Positions 16,512 through 25,036 of a stretch of DNA of 64,000 bases are shown here, piece by piece; position 1 is the stretch's first letter, and each line of letters begins with the position of its first letter. The notes below the pieces were generated by a model, which did no database searches, was not told the origin of the DNA, and saw only the letters and a program-made list of their open reading frames with translations. This stretch comes from Phragmitibacter sp965284365. Lineage in GTDB: Bacteria; Verrucomicrobiota; Verrucomicrobiia; Verrucomicrobiales; Verrucomicrobiaceae. Location: the NCBI GenBank assembly GCA_965284365.1, contig OZ260079.1:868001-932000 (forward strand), read 5' to 3'. The position numbers were made by a program, and so were the translations under genes.

Positions 16512-18800
16512 TTAAAACCGCAAGCCGATGCCGACACCGCAGCCATATTCATTGTGCCATTGACCAACGACGGAAAGGTTTTTGTGCAGGAAATACTCTG
16601 CTCCGGCGCTGGTCTCCCACCGCGCTTTGGTGTCATACTGGGCGCGGGCAAATACTGAAAACCGTGCAGTGATGGGTAATACTTTTCCGACACTGAAGCG
16701 AAAATCCCCAGCCGTGTCCACGGAGAATTGGGACTGAATTAGGAACGGCAGGAGGTAGCGGGCACCGAACATGCCGCGATTCTCGTTGATGCCGTTGCTC
16801 CACTCATAGCTGGCAAAGGCGCTGAGGTTGGAGGTGATGAAGCGGTCGTAATCAATGCCCAGCTCGTAATCGGTGTCGCTGCCGTTGCCGATACGCGACT
16901 GCCAGTGGGCCGTGAGGCCGTTGCGATTGTTCTGCAAGGAGACGGTGCCCTCGGTCAGTTGCGAAAGCAGAACGCCTTCACCGAAGAAGAGGACCGGATC
17001 ATGCTCCGACATCATGGCACCCGTCATGAGATGCGGATTCGGCGGGGCATCCTCGTAGTGAACGACGCGGGCCATCCCGATGGCGAGGTGGTAGAGGACG
17101 TGGCAGTGCATCATCCAGTCGCCCGGCTCATCAGCGGCGAACTCGATGGTGTGGCTGCTCATGGGGGGCACGTCGATTGTGTGCTTCATGGGCGAGAGAC
17201 TGCCCGCGCTGGTGACGAGGCGGAAGAAATGCCCGTGCAGATGCATGGGATGGTGCATCATCGAATCATTGATGAAGGTGAAGCGCACCTTCTCGCCTTG
17301 GCGCACGTTGATCATGTCCGCCTCGGAGAAGGTCTTGCCATCCAGCGTCCAGACAAAACGGATCATGTCGCCCTGAAGGCGGAAGGTGTATTCGCGCAGC
17401 GGTCGTGAGTCAGAGATCACGGTGGACCGCAGGGCACGCAGCTTTTCATACGGGCTGCCGGGCCGCTCCGGGTCGTCCATGCCCTGCATTCCAGCCATCG
17501 GCGGCATGTCCTTCATGGCGGCGCTGCTTTGCTTCTCGGTGGGCATCGGCATGGTGCTGTGGTCCATGCCTTTCATGTTTGCCATGCTGTCCGTTTTCGT
17601 CGCTGGTTTTGATGGCGACATGCTTTTCATTCCAGCCATCGTGCTGTGATCCATCGCGGGTGCAGGCGCAGCCATGTCGCCCTCGCCCATACCTGCCATG
17701 CCGCTGTGATCCATGCCCTTCATGTTATCTTTGCCTTTCTCATCAGACATCCCGCTCATACCACCCATGTCGCCCATTCCAGCCATCGGCTTATAGACAT
17801 TGGGCTTCGGCACATCGGGTGCGGTGTGTCGTTCTCCCTGGCCGATGAACAGGCTGCTGTAGCCGGTGCCATCCTGGGCGCTGGCGCGCAGTTCCCAAGC
17901 TCCGCCACGTTGCGGCACCTTCACCAGCAGGTCGTAGGTTTCAGCGATGGCAAAAAGAAAACGCCCGGTCGCCACCGGCTGAACATCGGTGCCATCGGCG
18001 GCGATGATCTTCATCGGCCCGCCTGCATATTCGAGATGGTAGTAGCTGGCGGCGCTGGCATTGATCAAACGCAGGCGCACCGTCTCGCCCGGTTGTGCGG
18101 GAAACTCGGCAGCGGGCTTGCCATTGGCGAGAAAGGCGTCATAGGCCACGTCGGAAAAGTCCATCGGGGGCATCCGTTTCATGGAGCGCTTGATCATGTC
18201 CGGCAGCGCGTCGTTCTGGATGGCCCCGACGATACTCTGCGCTGTGCCTTTCTTGATCTGCTGCCACTCGCGACCCGCACGGAGCTGAGCTAGCACGTCA
18301 TAAGGGCTTTCGTTGGTCCAGTCGGAGAGCACCACCACGAGATCACGGTCCGCTTTGATCCGCTCGCCGCCTTTGGGGGTGATGACGATGCTGCCGTAAA
18401 TGCCGAGCTGCTCCTGCAGGCCGCTGTGAGAGTGATACCAAAACGTGCCGCCATGCCGGAGGCGGAAACGGAACTCGCGCGTCTCGCCGGGTGTGATCGG
18501 TGCCATGTTCACATGCGGCACTCCGTCCTGATCGTTCGGCAGCAGGATTCCGTGCCAGTGAATGGAGGTGTCTTCTTTGAGCTCGTTCTTCACCCGGATG
18601 ACGGCATCATCGCCCTCGATGAAGCGAAGCGTCGGGCCGGGGATGCTGCCATTGATGGCCATGGCCGGGCGTTCTTTGCCGCCATAGTTGACGGTGATTG
18701 CCGAAAGGGTGAGATCATAGTTCACGGTCTTAGCCCATATCGCCGAAGATGCGGACAGAAGGACGAGCAACACAAGAACGGAAATAGGGTGGTAGCGCAT
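16512..18800 (-). CDS. Multicopper oxidase CopA fused to CopB-like outer-membrane barrel
   Basis: 762 residues combining two normally separate copper-resistance proteins. Residues 1-24 are a signal peptide. Residues 25-320 and 455-580 form the cupredoxin oxidase with all copper motifs: HWHG at 81-84, HSHSG at 123-127, HPMHLHGHFF, and HCHVLYHLAIGM carrying the type 1 Cys. Between them lies a Met-rich insert (about 330-450) with repeats such as GMDHSxM and MAGM. Residues from about 585 on (SEHDPVLFFGEG, then WQSRIGNGSDTDYELGIDYD) match the CopB beta-barrel and end in a terminal Phe (GIGLRF), the outer-membrane signal. It should oxidise Cu(I) in the periplasm while anchored in the outer membrane. 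A second fusion lies at 45238-47325. Confidence 0.92.
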   Translation of the reverse strand: MRYHPISVLVLLVLLSASSAIWAKTVNYDLTLSAITVNYGGKERPAMAINGSIPGPTLRFIEGDDAVIRVKNELKEDTSIHWHGILLPNDQDGVPHVNMAPITPGETREFRFRLRHGGTFWYHSHSGLQEQLGIYGSIVITPKGGERIKADRDLVVVLSDWTNESPYDVLAQLRAGREWQQIKKGTAQSIVGAIQNDALPDMIKRSMKRMPPMDFSDVAYDAFLANGKPAAEFPAQPGETVRLRLINASAASYYHLEYAGGPMKIIAADGTDVQPVATGRFLFAIAETYDLLVKVPQRGGAWELRASAQDGTGYSSLFIGQGERHTAPDVPKPNVYKPMAGMGDMGGMSGMSDEKGKDNMKGMDHSGMAGMGEGDMAAPAPAMDHSTMAGMKSMSPSKPATKTDSMANMKGMDHSTMPMPTEKQSSAAMKDMPPMAGMQGMDDPERPGSPYEKLRALRSTVISDSRPLREYTFRLQGDMIRFVWTLDGKTFSEADMINVRQGEKVRFTFINDSMMHHPMHLHGHFFRLVTSAGSLSPMKHTIDVPPMSSHTIEFAADEPGDWMMHCHVLYHLAIGMARVVHYEDAPPNPHLMTGAMMSEHDPVLFFGEGVLLSQLTEGTVSLQNNRNGLTAHWQSRIGNGSDTDYELGIDYDRFITSNLSAFASYEWSNGINENRGMFGARYLLPFLIQSQFSVDTAGDFRFSVGKVLPITARFSVFARAQYDTKARWETSAGAEYFLHKNLSVVGQWHNEYGCGVGIGLRF

Positions 18801-18886
18801 GATTGGCAGTGGTTTGAGGTGAGTGAACAGGAGTCACGGCGGCACCGACAAGGGATGCCGTCGTGACATGAGCATGCTCCGCGTTT

Positions 18887-19024
18887 CTACATCTTGGCGT
18901 GCTCCGCAGCGGACATGCCGGGCATGGACTGGCTCTGACCCGAAGGAGCCTTATTGCGAGTGGTGCAACTGCTCACAGCGAAGAGTGTGGCTGCGGCAAG
19001 GGTGATGGTGATAATTTTGGTCAT
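18887..19024 (-). CDS. Small lipoprotein with MPGM motif
   Basis: 45 residues. Seen: signal peptide with lipobox (AATLFAVSSC), then a short hydrophilic tail with SQSMPGMSAAEHAKM. Met and His residues fit weak Cu(I)/Ag(I) binding. A second lipoprotein of the same plan at 27701-27874 also ends in MPGM. It lies between the multicopper oxidase and a four-helix membrane protein gene. Confidence 0.6.
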   Translation of the reverse strand: MTKIITITLAAATLFAVSSCTTRNKAPSGQSQSMPGMSAAEHAKM

Positions 19025-19088
19025 GGTGGTGGGTGTCTGTGTTCTTTTGGTATCCGGCAGATTTGAGTGTCGGAAAATGATGTGGTGA

Positions 19089-19583
19089 TTACTTGTGCCC
19101 CGAGTGCTGATGTCGGGCCTCCACCGCCGCAGGTGACGGGCCATCTCGAAACTCCGGGTGTCTCACACGCCCGCCTGCGTAGCTGATCCAGCCACCGACG
19201 CCCATGCTGGCGGCGGCGAGAACCAAAGTCACCAGCGCCAGCGGCACGGCGGTCTTGGGCTTCCATTTGGGCGCGGCGAGCGCTGCCCCGGCGACGATCA
19301 TCAAGGCGTAGTAGATGTAGATCGTACTCTCCGCCCGCTCCATGTGGACATCCAGCCATCGTTGGCCTGGCTCATCGGCGATGCCACGCACGGATTTGTA
19401 TGCTTGTTGTCCGAGAAACAGCACCGGATAGGCGGCAGCGGAACTGACTAGAACGACGGCTAGTGCCACGATCTGCGCCTGTCTGCTTTTCAGGAGCAGG
19501 GCAAGAACGAGGGCGAAAACTCCAAGCCCGACGCCAATGACGAGCACATGATTGGAAATGGCGTGAAGATACTCAGGCTTCAT
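19089..19583 (-). CDS. Four-helix membrane protein, DUF2231-like
   Basis: 164 residues. Seen: an N-terminal YLHAISNHVLVIGVGLGVFA typical of DUF2231-like proteins, four hydrophobic segments, a conserved loop RGIADEPGQRWLDVHMERAE, and a His-rich end (HQHSGHK). The ATG at 19581-19583 overlaps the GH130 gene by 11 nt. A decayed paralogue lies at 32484-33035. The His residues in the first helix and the loop suggest haem or metal binding in the membrane; function unknown. Confidence 0.7.
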   Translation of the reverse strand: MKPEYLHAISNHVLVIGVGLGVFALVLALLLKSRQAQIVALAVVLVSSAAAYPVLFLGQQAYKSVRGIADEPGQRWLDVHMERAESTIYIYYALMIVAGAALAAPKWKPKTAVPLALVTLVLAAASMGVGGWISYAGGRVRHPEFRDGPSPAAVEARHQHSGHK

Positions 19584-20796
19584 GAGTCGGAGGGAGTGGG
19601 GTGATTTTGAGTGAGCCTCTATTGCCTTCTCCAGGGTGATTGCAGGTTGAACTCCGCAGCTTGCGAAAACCCTCCAAATACCCCGGTTCCGTTTCAGCCG
19701 GTAGATCTGCTGGCAAGTCCAGCCGTGCCACGCCGATGAGGTTGTCAGCCATGCCGTAGTAAACATCGAAACGGCCCGTCAAACCGAGGTCATCCCGCCT
19801 GTCAATCGCAGTGGGAAAGACGACATTGGGCACGGTGCCCTCGCGCTCTTTGGGCAGCTCCGGCGTCAGGATCGGTTCTGGCGACCGATAGCGGATGAGA
19901 TGAGGGTGTTTCTCATCCAACAAGAGCAGTCCCGCAGAGTAACTCAGCTCGCATCCCGACAGCTTGTTCAATGCCTCACACACCCCATGATAGAGGAACA
20001 GCCATCCTTGCGGAGTCAGCATGGGCGGAGTGCCCCCGCCGATTTTTAGTTGCTCCCAAGCCACGACCGGACACGCCAGCCGCCGGTGCGAATCGAAGTG
20101 GCAGAGGTGATGATGCTCGGTGCAGACCTCATTCACCAATGAGTGATAAGAGATCCAGATGCTCTCACGAAGGATGTCCACCACGCGAGGAAACCGGCAG
20201 TGAAGTTTTTCGTCCGGCCCGGTGCCTGGGAAGAGCGGACGATGGATCAGCGCCATTGAAGGTTGTCCGTCAGGGTCGGGGATGGCGATGGGAAAGAGCA
20301 AGGCGTCTTTGTTGGCGACATCATTGAAGTCCACACCCTCATACGGCATGAAGTTCGCCAGCCCCAGTCGATCCCAGTGAAACAAATCTACCGAAATGGC
20401 CAGAGCGATTCGCGGTCCCCGAGATGAAAGCGCCGTGTAAGTCATCACATACCGTTGCAGCGGCTCGATGAAAGTGATGCGCGGATCTTCGCAACCGCCG
20501 CCATCGGGCCGAAGTTCGTAATCAGCCTGCGGCTCCAGCGCGATGCCCAGTCGCTCAACGCCCACCGGGTCGCCAGCGTCGTTGAAACGCACCCGTGCGA
20601 TGCCGATGCGCGAGTAATTCCCCCGCGCCACCAATCGCGGAAAGAGATACAGATTCCCGTCGCGACCGCGCGCCGATGCCGGATTCAACACGCCTTCCGC
20701 CTCCAGCGGATTGCCTGGCTCTGGCTCCATCACCACGCCGATGCGCCGCAGCTGTAATGGGTGACTCGAGATGTCTGACTCAGTGATTGGTTTCAT
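19573..20796 (-). CDS. GH130-family glycoside phosphorylase/hydrolase
   Basis: 407 residues. Seen: the five-bladed propeller motifs of GH130 (LNPASARGRDGNLYLFPR, CEDPRITFIEPLQRYVMTYT, KDALLFP, KIGGGTPPMLTPQGWLFLYH, NVVFPTAIDRRDD and VYYGMADNLIG). Family members phosphorolyse or hydrolyse beta-mannosides; some act on beta-1,2-linked sugars. No signal peptide, so it acts in the cytoplasm. The start overlaps the G6PDH stop by 4 nt (20793-20796). The last 30 residues or so lie over a promoter-like motif at 19650-19680 and look unlike the family, so the native C-terminus may have been replaced. Its role beside copper genes is unclear; feeding sugar to NADPH production is one idea. Confidence 0.88.
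   Translation of the reverse strand: MKPITESDISSHPLQLRRIGVVMEPEPGNPLEAEGVLNPASARGRDGNLYLFPRLVARGNYSRIGIARVRFNDAGDPVGVERLGIALEPQADYELRPDGGGCEDPRITFIEPLQRYVMTYTALSSRGPRIALAISVDLFHWDRLGLANFMPYEGVDFNDVANKDALLFPIAIPDPDGQPSMALIHRPLFPGTGPDEKLHCRFPRVVDILRESIWISYHSLVNEVCTEHHHLCHFDSHRRLACPVVAWEQLKIGGGTPPMLTPQGWLFLYHGVCEALNKLSGCELSYSAGLLLLDEKHPHLIRYRSPEPILTPELPKEREGTVPNVVFPTAIDRRDDLGLTGRFDVYYGMADNLIGVARLDLPADLPAETEPGYLEGFRKLRSSTCNHPGEGNRGSLKITPLPPTHEA
19650..19680 (-). promoter_or_regulatory. Shared promoter-like motif, copy a
   Basis: On the minus strand reads TATTTGGAGGGT, 12 nt, CGGAGTT, 66 nt before the start of the DUF2231-like gene. Three like copies lie upstream of other metal genes (32539, 33045, 34955). 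Confidence 0.4.
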
Positions 20797-22397
20797 CGGC
20801 TATGCCAGCGATGCAGTTGTTCCTCCTCGGGTGGCCCCCAAGTTCCAGGGGCATAAATCGGCAGATGCTCGCGCGGCTGGCTGGCCCAGGTGCTCAGAAT
20901 CGGGTCGGCTACTTTCCATGCGGCCTCCACCATGTCGGCACGATGGAACAGCGTCGGGTCACCCGTGAGGCAATCATAGACCAGCTTTTCGTAGCCGGTG
21001 GTGGGCGCGACTTTTCCAAATTGAGCATAGTCAAAGTCGAGCGTCACAGCTCGCGTGTGAATGGTCGGCCCCGGCGTCTTCGCGCGCATTTGCAGGGTGA
21101 TGCCTTCATCGGGCTGGATGTGCATGATTAGCAGGTTGGGGCCGAGCGGGGAACATTCCGTGCCGCCAAACAGCGAGAGCGGCGGACTCTTGAAGCGGAC
21201 CACGATTTCGGTGACGCGGCGTGCGAGTCGCTTGCCGGTGCGCAAATAGATTGGCACGCCTGCCCAGCGCCAGTTGTCCACCCAGAGCTTGGCTGCGGCA
21301 AAGGTTTCGACTGTTGATTCTGGCGATACGCTCGGTTCTTCGCGATACCCGGCGATGGGTTTGCCGTTGACCTGTCCCGGCCCATACTGGCCGCGCACAG
21401 TGTCGCGCATCACGTCCTCTGGCTTGGGAATCCGAATGGCTTCGAGCAGCTTGGCCTTTTCATTGCGCACGGCTTCCCCTGACAGCGAGGCAGGTGGCTC
21501 CATGGTGATGAGGGCGAGCATCATCAGCATGTGGGTCTGCATCATGTCGCGGAACGCACCGGCGGTTTCGTAGAAGGCAGCACGACCTTCGATCCCAATC
21601 GACTCCGCTGCTGTGATTTCCACATGATCAATGAACGTGCGGCTCCAGACCGGCTCGATCATGCTGTTGCCGAGTCGGAACACGAGGAGGTTCTGTGCGG
21701 TTTCTTTGCCGAGGTAATGATCAATGCGGAAGATTTGCGATTCGGCGAGAGCAGAGGCGAGGGTGGCGTTCAATTCGCGTGCAGAGGCCAGATCATGGCC
21801 GAACGGCTTCTCGATCACGAGCCGCCGCCAAACCGGCGGCGTCTCCTGCAACAAACCGTTCTCGTGGAGTTGTTGGGCGATAGGTGCAAAGGAAGCGGGC
21901 GGCACGGAGAGGTAGAACAAGGCATTCCCGCCGGTGTGGTGCGTTGCGTCCGATTCAGCCAGTATTGCGCTCAGCTTTTGATAAGTTCCCGGATCGGTGT
22001 AGGCCCCACGGCTGTAGCGCAACCGTTGCTCGATGCTAGCCCACACTGCCGGGTCCACTTTCTGTGTGGCAAACTCGGCCACTGCCTCCCGCATCTGCTG
22101 CCGGAAGTCTTCGTCCGACCACTCCCTGCGCCCCACACCGATGATGGCAAAATCTTCGGCCAGCAAACCGCTGGCGACGAGGTTGCAGAGAGAAGGCAGG
22201 AGCTTCCGCTTCGTCAAATCGCCGGATGCGCCAAAGATCACGATGACACACGGCCCGGCACGCTGAGTGACAGCAGAGGCGTTCAGGAATTGCTGGAGGC
22301 ATTCATCACCGCAAAAAAAATACGTCTGACCATCGCGCTCCGCATGAAACGCGCTGTTTCGGTTGACAGTCATTCCGCAGATGGGATCTCGGGTCAT
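20793..22397 (-). CDS. zwf: Glucose-6-phosphate dehydrogenase with N-terminal YHS domain
   Basis: 534 residues. Residues 1-45 form a YHS-type metal-binding domain (DPICGMTVNRNSA, YFFCGDECLQQF); the rest is a full G6PDH with the NADP site GASGDLTKRK at 56-65, the catalytic RIDHYLGKE at 224-232, and EKPFGHDL. It oxidises glucose-6-phosphate and makes NADPH, the entry to the oxidative pentose phosphate or Entner-Doudoroff route. The ATG at 22395-22397 sits 5 nt after the cytochrome c stop and precedes the YHS domain directly, so the fusion is part of the native product. YHS domains usually occur in copper ATPases and metal chaperones, so copper may localise or tune the enzyme. Confidence 0.93.
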   Translation of the reverse strand: MTRDPICGMTVNRNSAFHAERDGQTYFFCGDECLQQFLNASAVTQRAGPCVIVIFGASGDLTKRKLLPSLCNLVASGLLAEDFAIIGVGRREWSDEDFRQQMREAVAEFATQKVDPAVWASIEQRLRYSRGAYTDPGTYQKLSAILAESDATHHTGGNALFYLSVPPASFAPIAQQLHENGLLQETPPVWRRLVIEKPFGHDLASARELNATLASALAESQIFRIDHYLGKETAQNLLVFRLGNSMIEPVWSRTFIDHVEITAAESIGIEGRAAFYETAGAFRDMMQTHMLMMLALITMEPPASLSGEAVRNEKAKLLEAIRIPKPEDVMRDTVRGQYGPGQVNGKPIAGYREEPSVSPESTVETFAAAKLWVDNWRWAGVPIYLRTGKRLARRVTEIVVRFKSPPLSLFGGTECSPLGPNLLIMHIQPDEGITLQMRAKTPGPTIHTRAVTLDFDYAQFGKVAPTTGYEKLVYDCLTGDPTLFHRADMVEAAWKVADPILSTWASQPREHLPIYAPGTWGPPEEEQLHRWHSR

Positions 22398-22402
22398 GGT
22401 CT

Positions 22403-23206
22403 TTAGTGGTGCTTGTAGAAGCCAACACCTTTGATGTCGTTCCATGAGGTCGTTTGATGGCAGAGGAAGCATTGATTCACCTCGGCCTTCGCCACGCGGG
22501 CGGTCATCATCGAAACCATTTTGAAGTGCATCATGTAATGGCTTGGCGGGGCTTGGTGGCATTGCGCGCATGACTGCGAGGCGGATGAAGGATGGCGGAA
22601 GGCGGCGATGGTCCACTTCGCGGTCGCGTGGCATTGTGCGCAGTCATTGCCGAACAGCCCGCGATGGCGGTCTTTTGTGGAGTGACACGTCGCGCAGTTG
22701 AGCTGCGACTCGGCGCGCTGAAGGTGGGGCGCGGGGGGTGCAGCGTCGGTCTGCTTCATCCAGGCGACGAGTGCAGCGAGTTGCGGATCGTGCGCGGCGG
22801 CGGCCTTCTGCACTTGCTTCGAGCCAATGTGCGCGAGGGCGACGTGATCCATTTTCGTCATGCTCGGGATGCGGCCTTGGTGTTCGAGATGACAGGCGGC
22901 GCACTCGCTGATCTCCGCGTGGAAGGCGCTCGGCTGGCGTTGGAGCACGGTCTTGTTGTCGGCGTGACAGACGATGCAGTTCTGCGCCTCGACGCCCTTG
23001 TTCGGGGTGTGGCAGGCGGCGCAGTTGTTCGCGAGAAAGGCGTGCGGCTGCGAGAGTTCGCCGGGGAGAACCATGTGCTGCCAAGAGGCGGGTGAGAGTG
23101 CCGCGTGCGCCGTCTTATTGGGATGGCGAGAGGAGAAGACAAAGAAAGCGAGCACCAGCAGAACGAAGGTGAGGGCCGCATAGAGCAGTGCTTTTTTGAG
23201 TGTCAT
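22403..23206 (-). CDS. Seven-haem c-type cytochrome, membrane anchored
   Basis: 267 residues from the ATG at 23204-23206, which overlaps the stop of the preceding gene (ATGA). Seen: an uncleaved N-terminal helix (LLYAALTFVLLVLAFFVFSS) and seven CxxCH haem sites (CAACH, CIVCH, CAACH, CATCH, CAQCH, CAQCH, CFLCH), with extra His residues for axial ligands. It faces the periplasm and resembles NapC/NrfH-like or doubled tetrahaem proteins in spirit but matches no family exactly. Context with a cytochrome b-like protein and a flavin/ferredoxin reductase suggests it takes electrons from the membrane to a periplasmic acceptor. Confidence 0.88.
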   Translation of the reverse strand: MTLKKALLYAALTFVLLVLAFFVFSSRHPNKTAHAALSPASWQHMVLPGELSQPHAFLANNCAACHTPNKGVEAQNCIVCHADNKTVLQRQPSAFHAEISECAACHLEHQGRIPSMTKMDHVALAHIGSKQVQKAAAAHDPQLAALVAWMKQTDAAPPAPHLQRAESQLNCATCHSTKDRHRGLFGNDCAQCHATAKWTIAAFRHPSSASQSCAQCHQAPPSHYMMHFKMVSMMTARVAKAEVNQCFLCHQTTSWNDIKGVGFYKHH

Positions 23207-23946
23207 GAGAACCACCTCAGTCCGAAATGAATCCCCGCCCAGATGTGCAGCCCGAGCAACACATAAAGCATGATGGAGAAAACGATGTGCAGCTTCAAAG
23301 ATCGGGCGAACCAGCGTTTGAAAAACTCGTGCGTGCGCACCGCATACTCCAAATCCGCCACGGATTCGGCGAGGCGGGTCACCTCACCGGCTGGGCCGCC
23401 GGATGAGAGATCGATCCCCACCGATGCCAGCCCGGCCGTTAGGAGGCGCGCGTTCGGCAGGCCGCGCATTTCGACCGGAGTATTTTCAAGCACTCCCCAC
23501 GCGTGATCGAGATCGCCGCGGGCGGTCTGGAGCAGGAGTAATTTATCTTTGATCTCGTGGCCGACATAGGTGAGCAGATAGCGCACGGCGAATCCACTCA
23601 CGACCACGAGCATCATCACTGCCGTTAGCGTAATTCCCAGCCAGCTTTCATACTTGTGGCCGGTGTGTATGATCGCGAGCACAGGGCCGAAGATGCCCGC
23701 ATAGACGTGGATGATCATCAGCGTCTCCATCGACACATGCTTGGTGACGCGGGTGTTGATGAAGGGGATGCGCTTGACGATTGGATATGCGAGCGGGAAC
23801 AGCATGAGCACGGCTCCCGCGATGCCAAACACCGCGCCCATGCTGCTGCCCGCAAAGCGCGGCGAGCTATGCACGAGAAACCCGAGCCAGCCCAGCACGA
23901 GGAGGCTGAGAATGCCGGTGATGACGATGCGTTCGCGATCTTTCAT
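23203..23946 (-). CDS. Cytochrome b-like membrane protein (ferric-reductase-like)
   Basis: 247 residues. Seen: hydrophobic helices around ITGILSLLVLGWLGFLVHSS, IAGAVLMLFPLAYPIV, ETLMIIHVYAGIFGPVLAII, LTAVMMLVVVSGFAVRYLLT and IVFSIMLYVLLGLHIWAGIH. His residues pair across helices (IIHVYAG, IIHTGHK, SLKLHIVF, GLHIWAGIHFG), the pattern of a di-haem b-type membrane module. A cytoplasmic loop of about 90 residues separates the last two helices. It lies between reductase and multihaem cytochrome genes with ATGA coupling, so it probably carries electrons across the inner membrane. Confidence 0.8.
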   Translation of the reverse strand: MKDRERIVITGILSLLVLGWLGFLVHSSPRFAGSSMGAVFGIAGAVLMLFPLAYPIVKRIPFINTRVTKHVSMETLMIIHVYAGIFGPVLAIIHTGHKYESWLGITLTAVMMLVVVSGFAVRYLLTYVGHEIKDKLLLLQTARGDLDHAWGVLENTPVEMRGLPNARLLTAGLASVGIDLSSGGPAGEVTRLAESVADLEYAVRTHEFFKRWFARSLKLHIVFSIMLYVLLGLHIWAGIHFGLRWFS

Positions 23947-23950
23947 AGGG

Positions 23951-25036
23951 CTATGCTTCCACACTGATGTCGCCTTTTGGGATGGCCTGGCAGGCGAGGA
24001 TGATGCCGTTGGTTTTTTCATCGGCGTCGAGCGAGTCCTCGACAGCCATCGTGACCTCGCCGGAAGTCATCTTCACTTTGCACAGGCCGCAGGTGCCAAT
24101 GCGGCAGGAGTTTTCGATGCCGATGCTGAGTTCTTCGGAGAGTTCGAGAACGGTCTGACCGTCGCGGATTTTCGCCGACTTGTTGTTCTTGGAAAACGTG
24201 ACCTGCGGACCCGTCGCGGCGGCGCTCGGTTTTGCAGTGGTCCCGGCGGCGGCCACGGCGGGCTTGGTCGCGCCGAAGAGTTCGGACTTCACCTGATCCG
24301 GCGGAACTCCCAGCTCGGTGAGGAGCGCTTTGGTTGCGTCCATCATCGCAGCCGGGCCGCAGATGTGGATTCTTCGCGAGGCAAGACCGGGAACCGTCTG
24401 CGTGAGCAATTCCTTGGTGAGGCGTCCGCGCGGACCTTTCCAGTCTGTCCCTTCCGCCTTCGTGCTCGTGACGGCGACATGCAGCTTTGGATTGCGCTGC
24501 TGAAGCGCGGCGACTTCGTCCGCGAAAATGAAATCAGCCGGAGTGCGGCAGGTATAAATAAAGAAGATTTCGCCGGGCCAGGAGCGCTCCGTGAGATAGC
24601 GAGTGATGCTCACCATCGGCGTGATGCCGACACCGGCGGAGATGAGGACGATGTTCTCAGCCTCGGTGCCATCAAACGTGAATTTTCCGACCGGGCCACC
24701 CGCTTCGATTAAGTCGCCCACCTTGACCAGATCAACGATGTGACGGGAGACCGCGCCGCGCGGCTCACGCTTGATGGTGAGATCGACGTAATCGCGTTTC
24801 GTTGGGGAGGACGAGATCGAATAGGAGCGGTTCATTCTCGCGCCGCCAATCGAGAACGCGACGTTGACGAACTGGCCGGGCACAAAGGTGAAAGGGAGGA
24901 AGCGCTCGCCGGACGAAGGCAGGAGGCGAAACGTTTTCACGCCCGGCGTTTCCGTGACGATGCTCCCAACGCGAAGCTGCCCTCGCCAATTGGCGGCCAT
25001 AGGCGGTGAGGCTTCTTGCGGAGGAGGATCGCTCAT
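23951..25036 (-). CDS. FAD-dependent ferredoxin reductase with fused 2Fe-2S ferredoxin
   Basis: 361 residues. Seen: FAD-binding RMNRSYSISSSP, NAD(P)-binding VLISAGVGITPMVSITRYL and RRIHICGPAAMM, an Ala-rich linker, then a plant-type ferredoxin domain with cluster ligands CRIGTCGLC and a last Cys in IILACQ. This is the Hmp/PaaE/vanillate-reductase layout: NAD(P)H to FAD to 2Fe-2S. No signal peptide, so it acts in the cytoplasm. Start and stop overlap or nearly touch its neighbours; the likely acceptor is the membrane cytochrome b-like protein encoded 5 nt downstream. Confidence 0.92.
   Translation of the reverse strand: MSDPPPQEASPPMAANWRGQLRVGSIVTETPGVKTFRLLPSSGERFLPFTFVPGQFVNVAFSIGGARMNRSYSISSSPTKRDYVDLTIKREPRGAVSRHIVDLVKVGDLIEAGGPVGKFTFDGTEAENIVLISAGVGITPMVSITRYLTERSWPGEIFFIYTCRTPADFIFADEVAALQQRNPKLHVAVTSTKAEGTDWKGPRGRLTKELLTQTVPGLASRRIHICGPAAMMDATKALLTELGVPPDQVKSELFGATKPAVAAAGTTAKPSAAATGPQVTFSKNNKSAKIRDGQTVLELSEELSIGIENSCRIGTCGLCKVKMTSGEVTMAVEDSLDADEKTNGIILACQAIPKGDISVEA

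Noticed and set aside
16905..18293. Several plus-strand frames of over 140 codons opposite the oxidase
   Set aside because: Antiparallel shadows of a GC-rich gene; no signal, domain or ribosome site.
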